This document shows, piece by piece, positions 34,200 through 42,493 of a DNA stretch of 64,000 nt. The number at the start of each line of letters is the position of its first letter. Position 1 is the first letter of the stretch. The stretch is from VXOZ01 sp965220045 (GTDB lineage: Bacteria; Chloroflexota; UBA11872; VXOZ01), in the NCBI GenBank assembly GCA_965220045.1, contig OZ244803.1, positions 2,170,001 through 2,234,000 of the forward strand, given 5' to 3'. A program made the position numbers and the translations under genes. The notes beneath the pieces are model-generated. The model made no database searches. It was not told where the DNA came from and was given only the letters and a program-made list of their open reading frames with translations.

Positions 34200-35339
34200 A
34201 TGAAGATCAGCGATGTACAAACCCATATCGTATGTAGCGGCAAGCGCAATTTCACATTTGTCACCGTTACCGAGGAGAACGGCCTCTACGGCATCGGCGA
34301 ATCCGGGTGTTCCGGCAAGGACATGGCCGTCGCGGCGGCCGTGGAGCACTACCGCCCAATGCTCATCGGCCGGGACCCCGCGCGTATCGAGCATATCTGG
34401 CAGGACCACTTCCGCGGCAACTTCTGGCGGGCGGGACCGGTGCTCACAGCGGCCATTTCGGCCCTCGACATCGCCCTGTGGGACCTCCTCGGCAAGGCGC
34501 TCGAAGTCCCCACCTACCAACTACTCGGCGGCAGGACCCGCGACAAGGTGCGTTGCTATGCTCACTTCAGCGGTGGGAAAGATGGCCCGGATTCCTTTGC
34601 GCAAGCCGCCCAAGCGCGCGTAGATGAGGGCTTTGAGGTGGTGCGGTTCGGTCTACCTTCTGGCCCCGGCGATATTTTGGAGCCGGCGCGGGCAGTGTGC
34701 GATGCGGCGGAGGCATTTCAAGCGGTGCGCGAGACCGTGGGGCATGAGATCGAAATTGCCATCGACGTGCATACCCGGCTCAATCCCACGTGGGCCATAC
34801 AGTTATGTAAACGTCTAGAGCCGCTGCGCCCCTTTTTCGTTGAAGACCCCATTCGCTCGGAGAACCCGCAGTCGTTCGCGAACCTGCGACACCACACGAG
34901 TGTTCCGATTGCCACCGGCGAGCAGCTCATCACCAAGTGGCAGTTCCGCGAGCTGATCGAGAACGAGTGGATCGACTACATGCGCGCGGACCTCGGCCTG
35001 GTCGGGGGCATAACGGAAGGCAAGAAGATCCTAGCCATGAGCGAAGTGCACTACATCGACTCCGCCCTGCACAACCCGTTGGGACCCGTGAACACCGCCG
35101 CCAGCGTGCAGCTCGACCTGTGCATTCCCAATTTCGGCATCCAAGAGCTTTCGATGATCCCGCCCGCCATGACGGACATCTTTCCCACCCAATGCCGCGT
35201 GGAAGCCGGCCACCTCTATCCCGCCGACGTGCCCGGCATCGGTATCGAGTTCAACGCCGAGGCGGCAAAGCAATACCCGCGTCAGTATTGGGAACACGCC
35301 CGCCTGCACCGGGAAGACGGCTCGCTGACGGACTGGTAA
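34200..35339 (+). CDS. Enolase-superfamily sugar-acid dehydratase (mandelate racemase/muconate lactonizing type)
   Basis: This 379-residue protein has metal ligands Asp189 (AIDVHTRL), Glu215 (FFVEDPI) and Glu241 (ATGEQL) at the family spacing of 26. His291 in SALHNPLGP is the candidate acid/base. The C-terminal NFGIQELSM and DVPGIGIEFNAEAAKQYP match galactonate/mannonate-type acid sugar dehydratases. ATG 34200 has the strong site AGGAGGT. It would turn an aldonic acid into its 2-keto-3-deoxy form, which the DapA-family aldolase at 22373 could cleave (inference). Confidence 0.9.
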   Translation: MKISDVQTHIVCSGKRNFTFVTVTEENGLYGIGESGCSGKDMAVAAAVEHYRPMLIGRDPARIEHIWQDHFRGNFWRAGPVLTAAISALDIALWDLLGKALEVPTYQLLGGRTRDKVRCYAHFSGGKDGPDSFAQAAQARVDEGFEVVRFGLPSGPGDILEPARAVCDAAEAFQAVRETVGHEIEIAIDVHTRLNPTWAIQLCKRLEPLRPFFVEDPIRSENPQSFANLRHHTSVPIATGEQLITKWQFRELIENEWIDYMRADLGLVGGITEGKKILAMSEVHYIDSALHNPLGPVNTAASVQLDLCIPNFGIQELSMIPPAMTDIFPTQCRVEAGHLYPADVPGIGIEFNAEAAKQYPRQYWEHARLHREDGSLTDW

Positions 35340-35381
35340 GTGCTCCTAGGGGAATATTCTCGCGGACGGAGGCGGCGAGAC

Positions 35382-36401
35382 TCAGTTTCCGCGTAGGTGG
35401 ATCTCAACGCCGGCATGTACCTTGCACGTAAAGCGTATCCGCCTCTCACCGGCCGACAAAACGCTCACTGACCCATTCGGCCCCCGCACCTCTATGGGGT
35501 CAGGATTGTCCGCGAAGGAAACCAGGAGCGTTAGATCACCTTCCTCGATCTGTGGCGGAAGCTGCGGGAAGTCTAGCTCAATGGTGGCGTGGGAATCCGA
35601 CTCCTGCTGGATTGCGGACGTGCAGTGTCGCCGCAGGTACCGGTAGCGCACCACGTCATCCGGATTCGCGGCCCACATGCTGTCACCAAATGTGGTGCGC
35701 ATCTGGTCAAAGCGCCCCTCCAGCGCATACGGCGAAATGCACTTATGTCCCTGCGGCGTCTTGTACATGACCAGGTGCGTGACATCCACCAGCCACTTGC
35801 CCCGCACGCGCTCCGGTTCGAAGCCCCGCCGTGAGAGCCACTCCGGCAAGTACTCGATCTCGTCATCCTCGGAGAGACGGTTGCGCCAGATGCTGAGGGG
35901 ATCGAAGTCCGGCGCATTGATGTGTTCGGCGTCGTTGGATGCGCGAGTCAGAGCAAGATAGCCGGGCGTGCGTTCCACCCAAGCGCGCACCGTATCGTAG
36001 ACCTCAAAGCTGTTCCACGAGGAGAAGACCGGTACCGGCTGTCCGAGCGCGCGCTCCAGCACGTGGTAGGAGTCCACGATCTCTTGTTCGTAGTCTATAC
36101 TGCTCGGATCCCGCAAGGGCGGATGCGAATAGCTGTGGTTGCTGACGCTCCAGCCCTGGCACAGAAGAAACTTCAGGTGCTCCGGGCCCATGTGGAAGTA
36201 GTCATTGAGCGAACTGCGCTCGACGTGTCGCTTCTCGCCGAGCTGTCCAGCCACCACTGCCACATCACCGGGAATGCCGTACTGCTGCCCCAGCGGGAAG
36301 GCATTTGCCAGGCAGTCGAGAGTACCCTCGTCAAAGACCACCGAGTAGACGAACGTCGCGTCGTCTTTCCAGGGCGCCACTTCTACTGATGTGATACGCA
36401 T
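35382..36401 (-). CDS. Polysaccharide deacetylase-like (CE4 fold) protein
   Basis: This 339-residue protein has NodB-like motifs: VVFDEG at 21-26 (Asp24, with Glu25 in place of the second Asp) and NHSYSHP at 88-94, whose His89 and His93 fit the metal-binding HxxxH. The later VFSSWNSFEVY is compatible with strand 3. The C-terminal 80 residues form a separate beta-rich part (TIELDFPQLPPQIEEGDLTL). No signal peptide is seen. It may remove N- or O-acetyl groups from a glycan or act on another amide. The change DD to DE is seen in atypical members, so activity is uncertain. Confidence 0.72.
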   Translation of the reverse strand: MRITSVEVAPWKDDATFVYSVVFDEGTLDCLANAFPLGQQYGIPGDVAVVAGQLGEKRHVERSSLNDYFHMGPEHLKFLLCQGWSVSNHSYSHPPLRDPSSIDYEQEIVDSYHVLERALGQPVPVFSSWNSFEVYDTVRAWVERTPGYLALTRASNDAEHINAPDFDPLSIWRNRLSEDDEIEYLPEWLSRRGFEPERVRGKWLVDVTHLVMYKTPQGHKCISPYALEGRFDQMRTTFGDSMWAANPDDVVRYRYLRRHCTSAIQQESDSHATIELDFPQLPPQIEEGDLTLLVSFADNPDPIEVRGPNGSVSVLSAGERRIRFTCKVHAGVEIHLRGN

Positions 36402-37123
36402 TGAGTCTCGTTCACCCCTTGAACCAGCCGTCTCTCAACGGCTAGTCGCTAGAAATACCATGCTATTCCTCATTCATAGCGCCATGGTTAGTCCATGTGC
36501 TCGCACCCTCGCTCCGGTAGCGCAGGTTTGTAACCCCGTATCACTTACGGGGCAGGCTCTGCGCCCGATGCCGAAGTGCCGAACCTTGCCATTCTGCATG
36601 CTGCCGCGGAGCGGGCCTCGCGCGGCCCACTTCTCCTGGACTCCGGCCCCGTATCGAGTACGGGGCCGGCTTTTCGCCGGAGTGACGGAATAGGAGCCTG
36701 CAAGCTGGCCTAGCCACAAAAGCCATTCCCGATCACACGGAATCCAACTCCCCCACATTTATACCGCAGACCGGTTCTGCGCATCGCGGAGGCGGGGGAC
36801 AAGCCCCCGCGCTACAAGCAAGGCGGCTCCTCTCTTTCCGCCATATCCGCGAAAGCGGGGAACCCATCAACACAGACAGCGCCTCTTCCTTGCCGTCATT
36901 CCCGCGAATGCGGGGAATCCGTCTACACAGACAGCGCCTTTTCCTTTCCGTCATTCCCGCGAAAGCGGGAATCCATCTTTCTTCTCTTGCAAGTGCGACT
37001 ACTCTGCTACACGTCTACCGGAGGCATCACCCGCCTCATCCCTGGACTCCGGCTTTCGCCGGAGTGACGGTCACGTGGTTGCCCTCAAAATTGCTTGGTT
37101 TCTGCTTGACTCGCGTTATGGAA
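36402..37123. repeat. Gene-free gap with dispersed palindromes and a tandem duplication
   Basis: No gene is supported in these 722 nt. At 36638-36683 lies the reverse complement of the unit at 19761-19806, with GGCTTTTCGCCGGAGTG. At 36792-36814 there is GCGGGGGACAAGCCCCCGC. From 36842 to 36975 three units repeat with a period of about 55, each with a CCCGCGAAAGCGGG-like palindrome and two followed by ACACAGACAGCGCC. A partial CTCCGGCTTTCGCCGGAG copy is at 37045. Confidence 0.75.
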
Positions 37124-38464
37124 TTACGCTATTCGCGCTGAGTCGTATACGCCCGCCATGCCGAGATCCAGCGGATTGACCTGCACCCATACTTCATCGG
37201 GCGTCGCGTCATCCTTCAGTTCAAGCGACACGGTAGTGCGTTCCAGGCCGGACACCGACCCAATGCAATGTCCAATCTGCCGCCGGATCAGGATGTTTGC
37301 TTCCTCACGGGTAGCATCAGTATCGGCAGCAGTTTTCGGGTCGCCGTTGAAAGCCACCGCCAACATGCGCGAGACGTCAACGACGCCAGTGTTCTCCACC
37401 ACAATCTCGGCCACCAGGCGACCGTTCTCACGGCGCACGTGCGATGTTTCGCGGTTCACCCGCAGTCCCGGAGACAGCTCTTCCGGCGTGAGCGAGACAG
37501 CTCGGTAGGCGTCAAGAATGCCGTGGCCCAGTAACGGATCCCAGCCGGTTCCCTGCGATGTATTGCGCAGAATCTCGCGGATTTTGCGATTGGAGAGATG
37601 CGGATACTGGGAAAACGCCAGCGCCGCAACGCCGCCGCCGAAAGCTGACGCCATGCAGCCGCCCTCAAAGGGAATGTAATCGTGGTCGCCGCCCGTGCCC
37701 CAGACCGACTCGGTGGGGTCGTCGGTATTGCGCTCGCCGCCGGGTGTGGCCGCTTCCACGTAGTCTGCCGATGCCGCGATGTTCGCTGCTTGACCGTGCC
37801 GGTTCGTCGAACCGACAGCAAATACGCTATCGATGCCGGCGTTCACGGTCGCCACCCGCCGCCCGCGGTTGTCCGCCGTCCCTTTAAAAACCAAGCAGCC
37901 GGACTGATACGCGTAGTCAAGCGCTTCGATCAGGCCGATGTTGTCGTAGGGGTAGCTGAAGTCGGTGCCCTTGTAGAACAACGGCACGCCGTCCGTGTGG
38001 TCCAGCGTAATGTAGCCATGGGGCATCACGAGCACCTTGGCGCCGTGGTCGACCGCATAGCGCACGGCGCGCGGCCAACTCTTCTGGTGATGCGGCTCGT
38101 AGCCCACGCGCAAAACCATGATCGGGCACTTGGGCGCCGTCACAGCCACCTCCCCAACCACGAAGGCGTGGTGCCCGCGTTGATAGGTGGCGTCTGAGCG
38201 CATCCCCTCGTATTCCAGCGTGGCATCTTCCTCGGCAAAGTCCCAGCCGTGCACGTCGCCCCGTGTGGGCCGCGGATTGACCCACAGGTGGCCCTCGTGG
38301 TCGGGATGAAACCGGTAACCCAGGTCAATCACTGCCACAATTACATCCGGACTGCCCTGCGTTATGGCATGGGCCTCCGGCACCCGCATCTGATCGAGTG
38401 CCCAATCATAGGGCTCGCGCACGCCCTCCGGCAGCGCGCCGGTCTGTTTCTCAGTGATGGCCAT
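37124..38464 (-). CDS. Subtilase-family (S8) protein with altered catalytic residues
   Basis: This 446-residue protein follows the subtilisin fold order: VIVAVIDLGYRFHPD with Asp47, then RGHHAFVVGEVA at 96-107, KGTADNRGR near the oxyanion region, and GGCMASAFGGGVAAL with Cys270. The nucleophile position of the usual GTSMAxP reads GGCMASA, so Ser is replaced by Cys. The first His of the usual HGTHVAG is Arg96. No signal peptide or propeptide is visible. It may be a pseudo-protease binding peptides or a thiol enzyme. A C-terminal beta-rich domain of about 110 residues follows. ATG 38464 follows AGGAGG. Confidence 0.8.
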   Translation of the reverse strand: MAITEKQTGALPEGVREPYDWALDQMRVPEAHAITQGSPDVIVAVIDLGYRFHPDHEGHLWVNPRPTRGDVHGWDFAEEDATLEYEGMRSDATYQRGHHAFVVGEVAVTAPKCPIMVLRVGYEPHHQKSWPRAVRYAVDHGAKVLVMPHGYITLDHTDGVPLFYKGTDFSYPYDNIGLIEALDYAYQSGCLVFKGTADNRGRRVATVNAGIDSVFAVGSTNRHGQAANIAASADYVEAATPGGERNTDDPTESVWGTGGDHDYIPFEGGCMASAFGGGVAALAFSQYPHLSNRKIREILRNTSQGTGWDPLLGHGILDAYRAVSLTPEELSPGLRVNRETSHVRRENGRLVAEIVVENTGVVDVSRMLAVAFNGDPKTAADTDATREEANILIRRQIGHCIGSVSGLERTTVSLELKDDATPDEVWVQVNPLDLGMAGVYDSARIA

Positions 38465-38511
38465 TGAAATCTCCTCCTGTAAACGTCAAATCTAAAGTAC
38501 CGGAGGCCGAG

Positions 38512-38671
38512 CTCCGTCATTACCATGAAATTAGCGCGACAGACTCCGTAATTACTATGTAAATGGCACGGCTGTCTCCGTCAATACCATGCAAATTGCG
38601 CGATTGTCTCCGTCATTACCATGTAAATTGCACGGCGGTCTCCGTCATTACCATGAAATTAGCGCAACAGA
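38512..38671. repeat. 32-bp tandem repeat, five copies
   Basis: Five head-to-tail copies of exactly 32 bp start at 38512, 38544, 38576, 38608 and 38640. Each begins CTCCGTCATTACCATG or a close variant and ends with a GCACGGCTGT-like part. A sixth partial copy at 38672 merges into CTCCGTCATTCCCGCGAAAG, the dispersed palindrome of the window. There are no spacers, so this is a minisatellite and not a CRISPR array. Confidence 0.9.
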
Positions 38672-39078
38672 CTCCGTCATTCCCGCGAAAGCGGGAATCC
38701 ATCTTCGCCGCGCAGACCCTAAATCCCCACCCAACACTCTTGTCAAGCCAAGACAATCGCGGGAATGAAGTATTGAAGTGATCTCTCCTATGTAGCGCGG
38801 GGGCTTGTCCCCCGCTCCTTGGTGAGCGAGCACGCCAACGCCTTGTTCGTTAGATAGCTGTCCATCTGCCAAGATGGATTCCCGCTTTCGCGGGAATGAC
38901 GGATAGTGCGCCCCTCTCGTCTACCACGTACATTCCCTCATTTGCGGCCCACTATAACCTTCAATTAATGGTCAGAATACCGACTAATGGTTAGAATGCC
39001 GACCACAATTCTTATTTTGAAATCTGCCCAAAGCAAACCCACAGTAATACCGGCTGCACTGGAATCCAGTCTTCACAC
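38672..39078. repeat. Repeat-bearing gap upstream of the subtilase gene
   Basis: Dispersed palindromes lie at 38681-38702 (CCCGCGAAAGCGGGAATCC), 38791-38818 (GCGGGGGCTTGTCCCCCGC) and 38872-38902 (inverted CCCGCTTTCGCGGGAATGAC). An AT-rich stretch with two close copies of AATGGTTAGAAT/AATGGTCAGAAT follows at 38966-39000. No gene is supported. Confidence 0.65.
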
Positions 39079-40189
39079 TCACACAATCGCCACTTCCTGC
39101 GGTATTGTCCCCAGCCGCTCAAACCCATCACTTCTCAGCACGTACATATCTTCCTCAAGCCACGAGGACTCCAGCGACACCACATTGCCTTCCGCGAACG
39201 TGATCTCCGGTCGCACGTCGACAGCGGACGGCAGCAAGCTGCCGATCAGCGGTTCTTCGTGCTTGTCCATGCCCACGCCGTGAATCCACCACGCGTACGC
39301 ATCGGTGTCATTGAATTCTCGCTGGCACGCCTCGAACACCTCCCGCTTGGTCTTGCCGGGGCGTACGCAGTCTTCCATATAGAGCTGCCGCTCGCGGTGT
39401 TCACGCCACACCGCCAGGCTGTCCTGCCGCGGCTCGCCGACGCAAAAGTTGAACTTCTGATCGGAGAAGTAGCCTGCGGCTATCGCGGCAAGGTCAACGC
39501 GGTACACCAACCCCGCTTCCACCATGCCGGGGCTGCGGATTACCGCGGCAGCGGGCTGATCACGTAGATTCGAGCCGCCGTGGGGCAGCATCCACGACAC
39601 CGGCGACGTGTTGATCGGCAAAGCCCCGTTGTCCAGCACCGCTTTCGCCCACACCGTGACGAGGTCTTGAAACGAGATGCCTACCCGTACTTCCTTGAGC
39701 ATTTCTCGGTACCCGGCTTCCGATGCGGCAATCGCCTTGCGAAGCCACTGGATCTCTTGGGGCGTCTTGCACGCCCGCGCTTGCCAGAGCAAGAGATCGG
39801 CGGCAACGAACGTCGCCTCCGGCAGCAGCTCTTGCAGCCGCGCCAGGTCGCTTGCCGAGGCAAAGTCCATGTCCAGACCGATGCACGCTCTCGCCAAGCC
39901 GCGTTGGCGCATCTGGTTAGCGAATTCCGTCAGCCGCGCCGCCCGCGAGTGGTCGGGCGCCATGACCCTGCACCGGCATGTCCGTATCGCGCAACCCACC
40001 ACCAAACGTAAACGACCGGTCGGGCGGAACCAGGCAGGTCATCCAGGGCGCCAATCCCTGCGGTTCGTTGAGCCACGGCCCCTCGCTGATTGCCCCGGCC
40101 AGATAGGCGCAATTGCGCATGCCGAGCGTAACCAGCGCATCGAGCCGCTGCTCGGACATGGACTGCGTTATGCGTGCGAAGTCAGCCAT
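39079..40189 (-). pseudogene. M24-family metallopeptidase (Xaa-Pro aminopeptidase-like), frameshifted
   Basis: The N-terminal creatinase-like domain reads from ATG 40189 (MADFARITQSMSEQRLDALV) through SFTFGGGLRDTDMPVQ and leaves frame near 39960-39975. The second frame then continues with MAPDHSRAARLTEFANQMRQ and the whole catalytic domain. Metal-site segments are RVDLAAIAAGYFSD, IHGVGMDKHEEP, VVSLESS and LEEDMYVLRSDG. One net base change would restore a protein of about 370 residues. The coding quality on both sides is good, so this is either a recent frameshift or an assembly error. A start inside the second frame (39963) would give only the catalytic domain. Confidence 0.75.
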
Positions 40190-40542
40190 GAGCCAGATGC
40201 CTCGTATGTGCCTCAAGTATGCTTCATTTGCAGGAATTCACCCTTCGACAGGCCTGTACTGAGCTTGTCGAAGTGCTCAGGGCGAACGGATCGGGCTTAA
40301 GGAATTTGATCGCTACTCCCAAACACTCCGAGCCTGTTGCCTACTGTCCGTTCTGTGCCCGTTGCCTACCGTCCCTGCTGTGCCTGGCTCCTTCAATTCG
40401 CGCCGAGCCTGATGCTCTCCATCCGCGCCGAGCCTGTCGTCTTCCATTCATGCTGTGCCTGCCACTTGCCGTTCGTGCTGTGCCTGGCTCCTTCCGTTCG
40501 TGCTGAGCCTGTCGAAGCATGAACGTATTCATCGTGTCATGC
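40190..40542. repeat. Gene-free gap with dispersed repeats
   Basis: At 40236-40290 a palindromic unit reads ACCCTTCGACAGGCCTGTAC then TGAGCTTGTCGAAGTGCTC. From about 40325 to 40522, six or so degenerate copies of a GTGCCTG/GAGCCTG unit with CCGTTCGTGCTG follow at 20-45 nt intervals, ending in GCTGAGCCTGTCGAAGCATG. This is a decayed array like that at 10086-10245. No gene is seen. Confidence 0.7.
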
Positions 40543-42360
40543 CTATGGAATCAGCTCCAACCAGATCGGGCTCGTCCACGCGCGGTTGCCGTCGCTCTGC
40601 CGCACACGCAGGTAGCAATAATGGACGTCCATCGGTGAGTACCGCAGCGGCACCTCGTCTTCAAGTTGCACGTGCTGCTGCCGGGGCGCATAGCTCTTGG
40701 CCGTGTCTCCGTTCACCACCAGGTCAATCTGCTCGATGTCCGCCGTGCCGACCACATCCGCCGTGAACGTAAAGCGCTCGCCCCGCACGCAGGAACCCAT
40801 CCACTTGTCGTTCACGCGAAAGTCAACGATCATGCGCACGCCGCTGGTCGCGTAGCAACGCCGGTTGAAGAGCGCGTCGAAGAGGGACAGTTTGTCCAAC
40901 CGTTCCGCCCAAACGCCGGTGAGCCCGGCTACACCGGTCAGCGGCCCGGGTTCCTTGTACGGATTGGCAGGCCGACTGTCGTGGGTGTCGCTCCCGCTCA
41001 CGAAGCCGAGCTTCACGCCCTGCATCAGGTACTGGTTGATCTTTTCCTCTTCGACTTCGCCGTCCGTTCGCTGCTTCTGGTAGATTTCCGCCAGATGTTC
41101 TTGCTCGTAGAAGTGCGTATGGAAGTGACCGTGCAGCAGAGCGCCCCGGCGTTTCATTTCGCGGTAAAACTCCTGATAGTCTCTGCAAAAGACCGTATCG
41201 GGATGGAAACGCTTTTGGAGTTTCGGATCGTGCGCCGCAGGTTGATCTTCGCAGAAGACCGGCGGCTGTCCCGCAATCTCCGGGAAGAAGGCGTGGCGGT
41301 GACTGCCGTCGGGGGTGGTGCCGAACTCCGCCGACGGCAGTGCGACAAACTCCCCGGGCAAGTCATATTGCTGCCAGGCGTCTTGGAGTCTTTCCCATGT
41401 CTCCTCGATGGAGATACTGTAGGAAAACAACTGGCCGCCGGCAAAGTCGAGGGCGTTCACATCTTTGCCCCAGGCGAAATGCTCGGCAAAGGGGCGCTGG
41501 CTGAAGAGCATGCCGTGGGGATCGCCCCAATAGAGCGAGAAGGGCGGCGGCTCCGCCGCGACCCGTACCGGATTGCTCGCCGCCTCGATGTCGCGATATG
41601 ACGCCGTGACACGGTCTACCGGCCCCTGGACGGGAAGCGTACCTGCGGTGCTAAACGAATTGAGCGCGACCGTTGTTTCGCCGCCACTCGAACGCAAGGT
41701 CACCTCGCCCGCGGCAGCGCGCACGGGATTACCAAACCTATCGGTGACGACGACCTTTGCGGCCGCCTGCCCCGTGGCATGCGAAGGGGCGGTCACTTGC
41801 AGGGCCGCCGGTTCGGCCTCCTTGATCGTGAGGGGATGACTCTCCAGCAAGGAAAGTTCCGCCTCGCGCGGCAGGAAGTAATGGTGCTTGTCGCGTTCCG
41901 GGTGGTAAAACGTAAGCTCGCCAACCGGGTCCTCAACCAGCCAGAAACGAAAGGCATCGATGGCGTTGCGGGGCAACAGGAAACCGTCAGGCGCGGTGCG
42001 CAATTCTATCGTAACGCTTTCCGTGGCCCCCACTGCGCCCGCAACACAATTTACGTGCACCACGTGGAGAAATTCGGGCGCCGGGGCATGAATGTCAAAC
42101 GTCCGCACCACGCCGCCGTCAACAAGCGCCTCGGCCTCCCACACCGATCCCGCCGGCCCACTCACCGCAATAGAGTCCGGCCAAGCGAAGTCGAGCACCC
42201 ACTCGTCAAGCTGGCGAATGTCGAAGAAAAACCAGAGGTTCCCGCCCGTCTGCAGACCTCCCGCCGGGGGCGTGTAGTGAAGCTGCAGCCTGACCGTTTC
42301 TGCGACTCGCAGCGGACCCTCTACACTGACCCGGAAACGCCCATTGACCTCCGCAGACAC
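40543..42360 (-). CDS. DUF3604/PHP-related protein, paralogue 1
   Basis: This 605-residue protein has an N-terminal beta-sandwich part to about residue 270. A C-terminal domain begins FSLYWGDPHGM and continues with EFVALPSAEFG, LLHGHFHTHFYEQEH and FVSGSDTHDSRPANPYKEPGP. It matches the layout of DUF3604 (PHP-like) proteins. Two metal motifs are changed: the opening reads GDPHGM for GDLHxH, and the TDHD segment is replaced by GGQLFSYS after ALDF. Metal binding is therefore uncertain, though the HGHFHTH and SDTHD sites remain. It is followed upstream by a close paralogue. It has no signal peptide and its function is unknown. Confidence 0.75.
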   Translation of the reverse strand: MSAEVNGRFRVSVEGPLRVAETVRLQLHYTPPAGGLQTGGNLWFFFDIRQLDEWVLDFAWPDSIAVSGPAGSVWEAEALVDGGVVRTFDIHAPAPEFLHVVHVNCVAGAVGATESVTIELRTAPDGFLLPRNAIDAFRFWLVEDPVGELTFYHPERDKHHYFLPREAELSLLESHPLTIKEAEPAALQVTAPSHATGQAAAKVVVTDRFGNPVRAAAGEVTLRSSGGETTVALNSFSTAGTLPVQGPVDRVTASYRDIEAASNPVRVAAEPPPFSLYWGDPHGMLFSQRPFAEHFAWGKDVNALDFAGGQLFSYSISIEETWERLQDAWQQYDLPGEFVALPSAEFGTTPDGSHRHAFFPEIAGQPPVFCEDQPAAHDPKLQKRFHPDTVFCRDYQEFYREMKRRGALLHGHFHTHFYEQEHLAEIYQKQRTDGEVEEEKINQYLMQGVKLGFVSGSDTHDSRPANPYKEPGPLTGVAGLTGVWAERLDKLSLFDALFNRRCYATSGVRMIVDFRVNDKWMGSCVRGERFTFTADVVGTADIEQIDLVVNGDTAKSYAPRQQHVQLEDEVPLRYSPMDVHYCYLRVRQSDGNRAWTSPIWLELIP

Positions 42361-42493
42361 GGCCCATGCTCCTTGGGATCTATGTCTTGACGGGACAAGT
42401 ACACAGTACCACTGTGCTAGGGATCCGTTTGCACAGCATGCCTCTTGGCAGTCGGCAAAACGCGGCAGGTATCCTCAACTCAATTGGGCTCGA

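Noticed and set aside
38512..38702. Possible CRISPR array
   Set aside because: The 32-bp units are contiguous with no unique spacers, and no cas genes are in the window.
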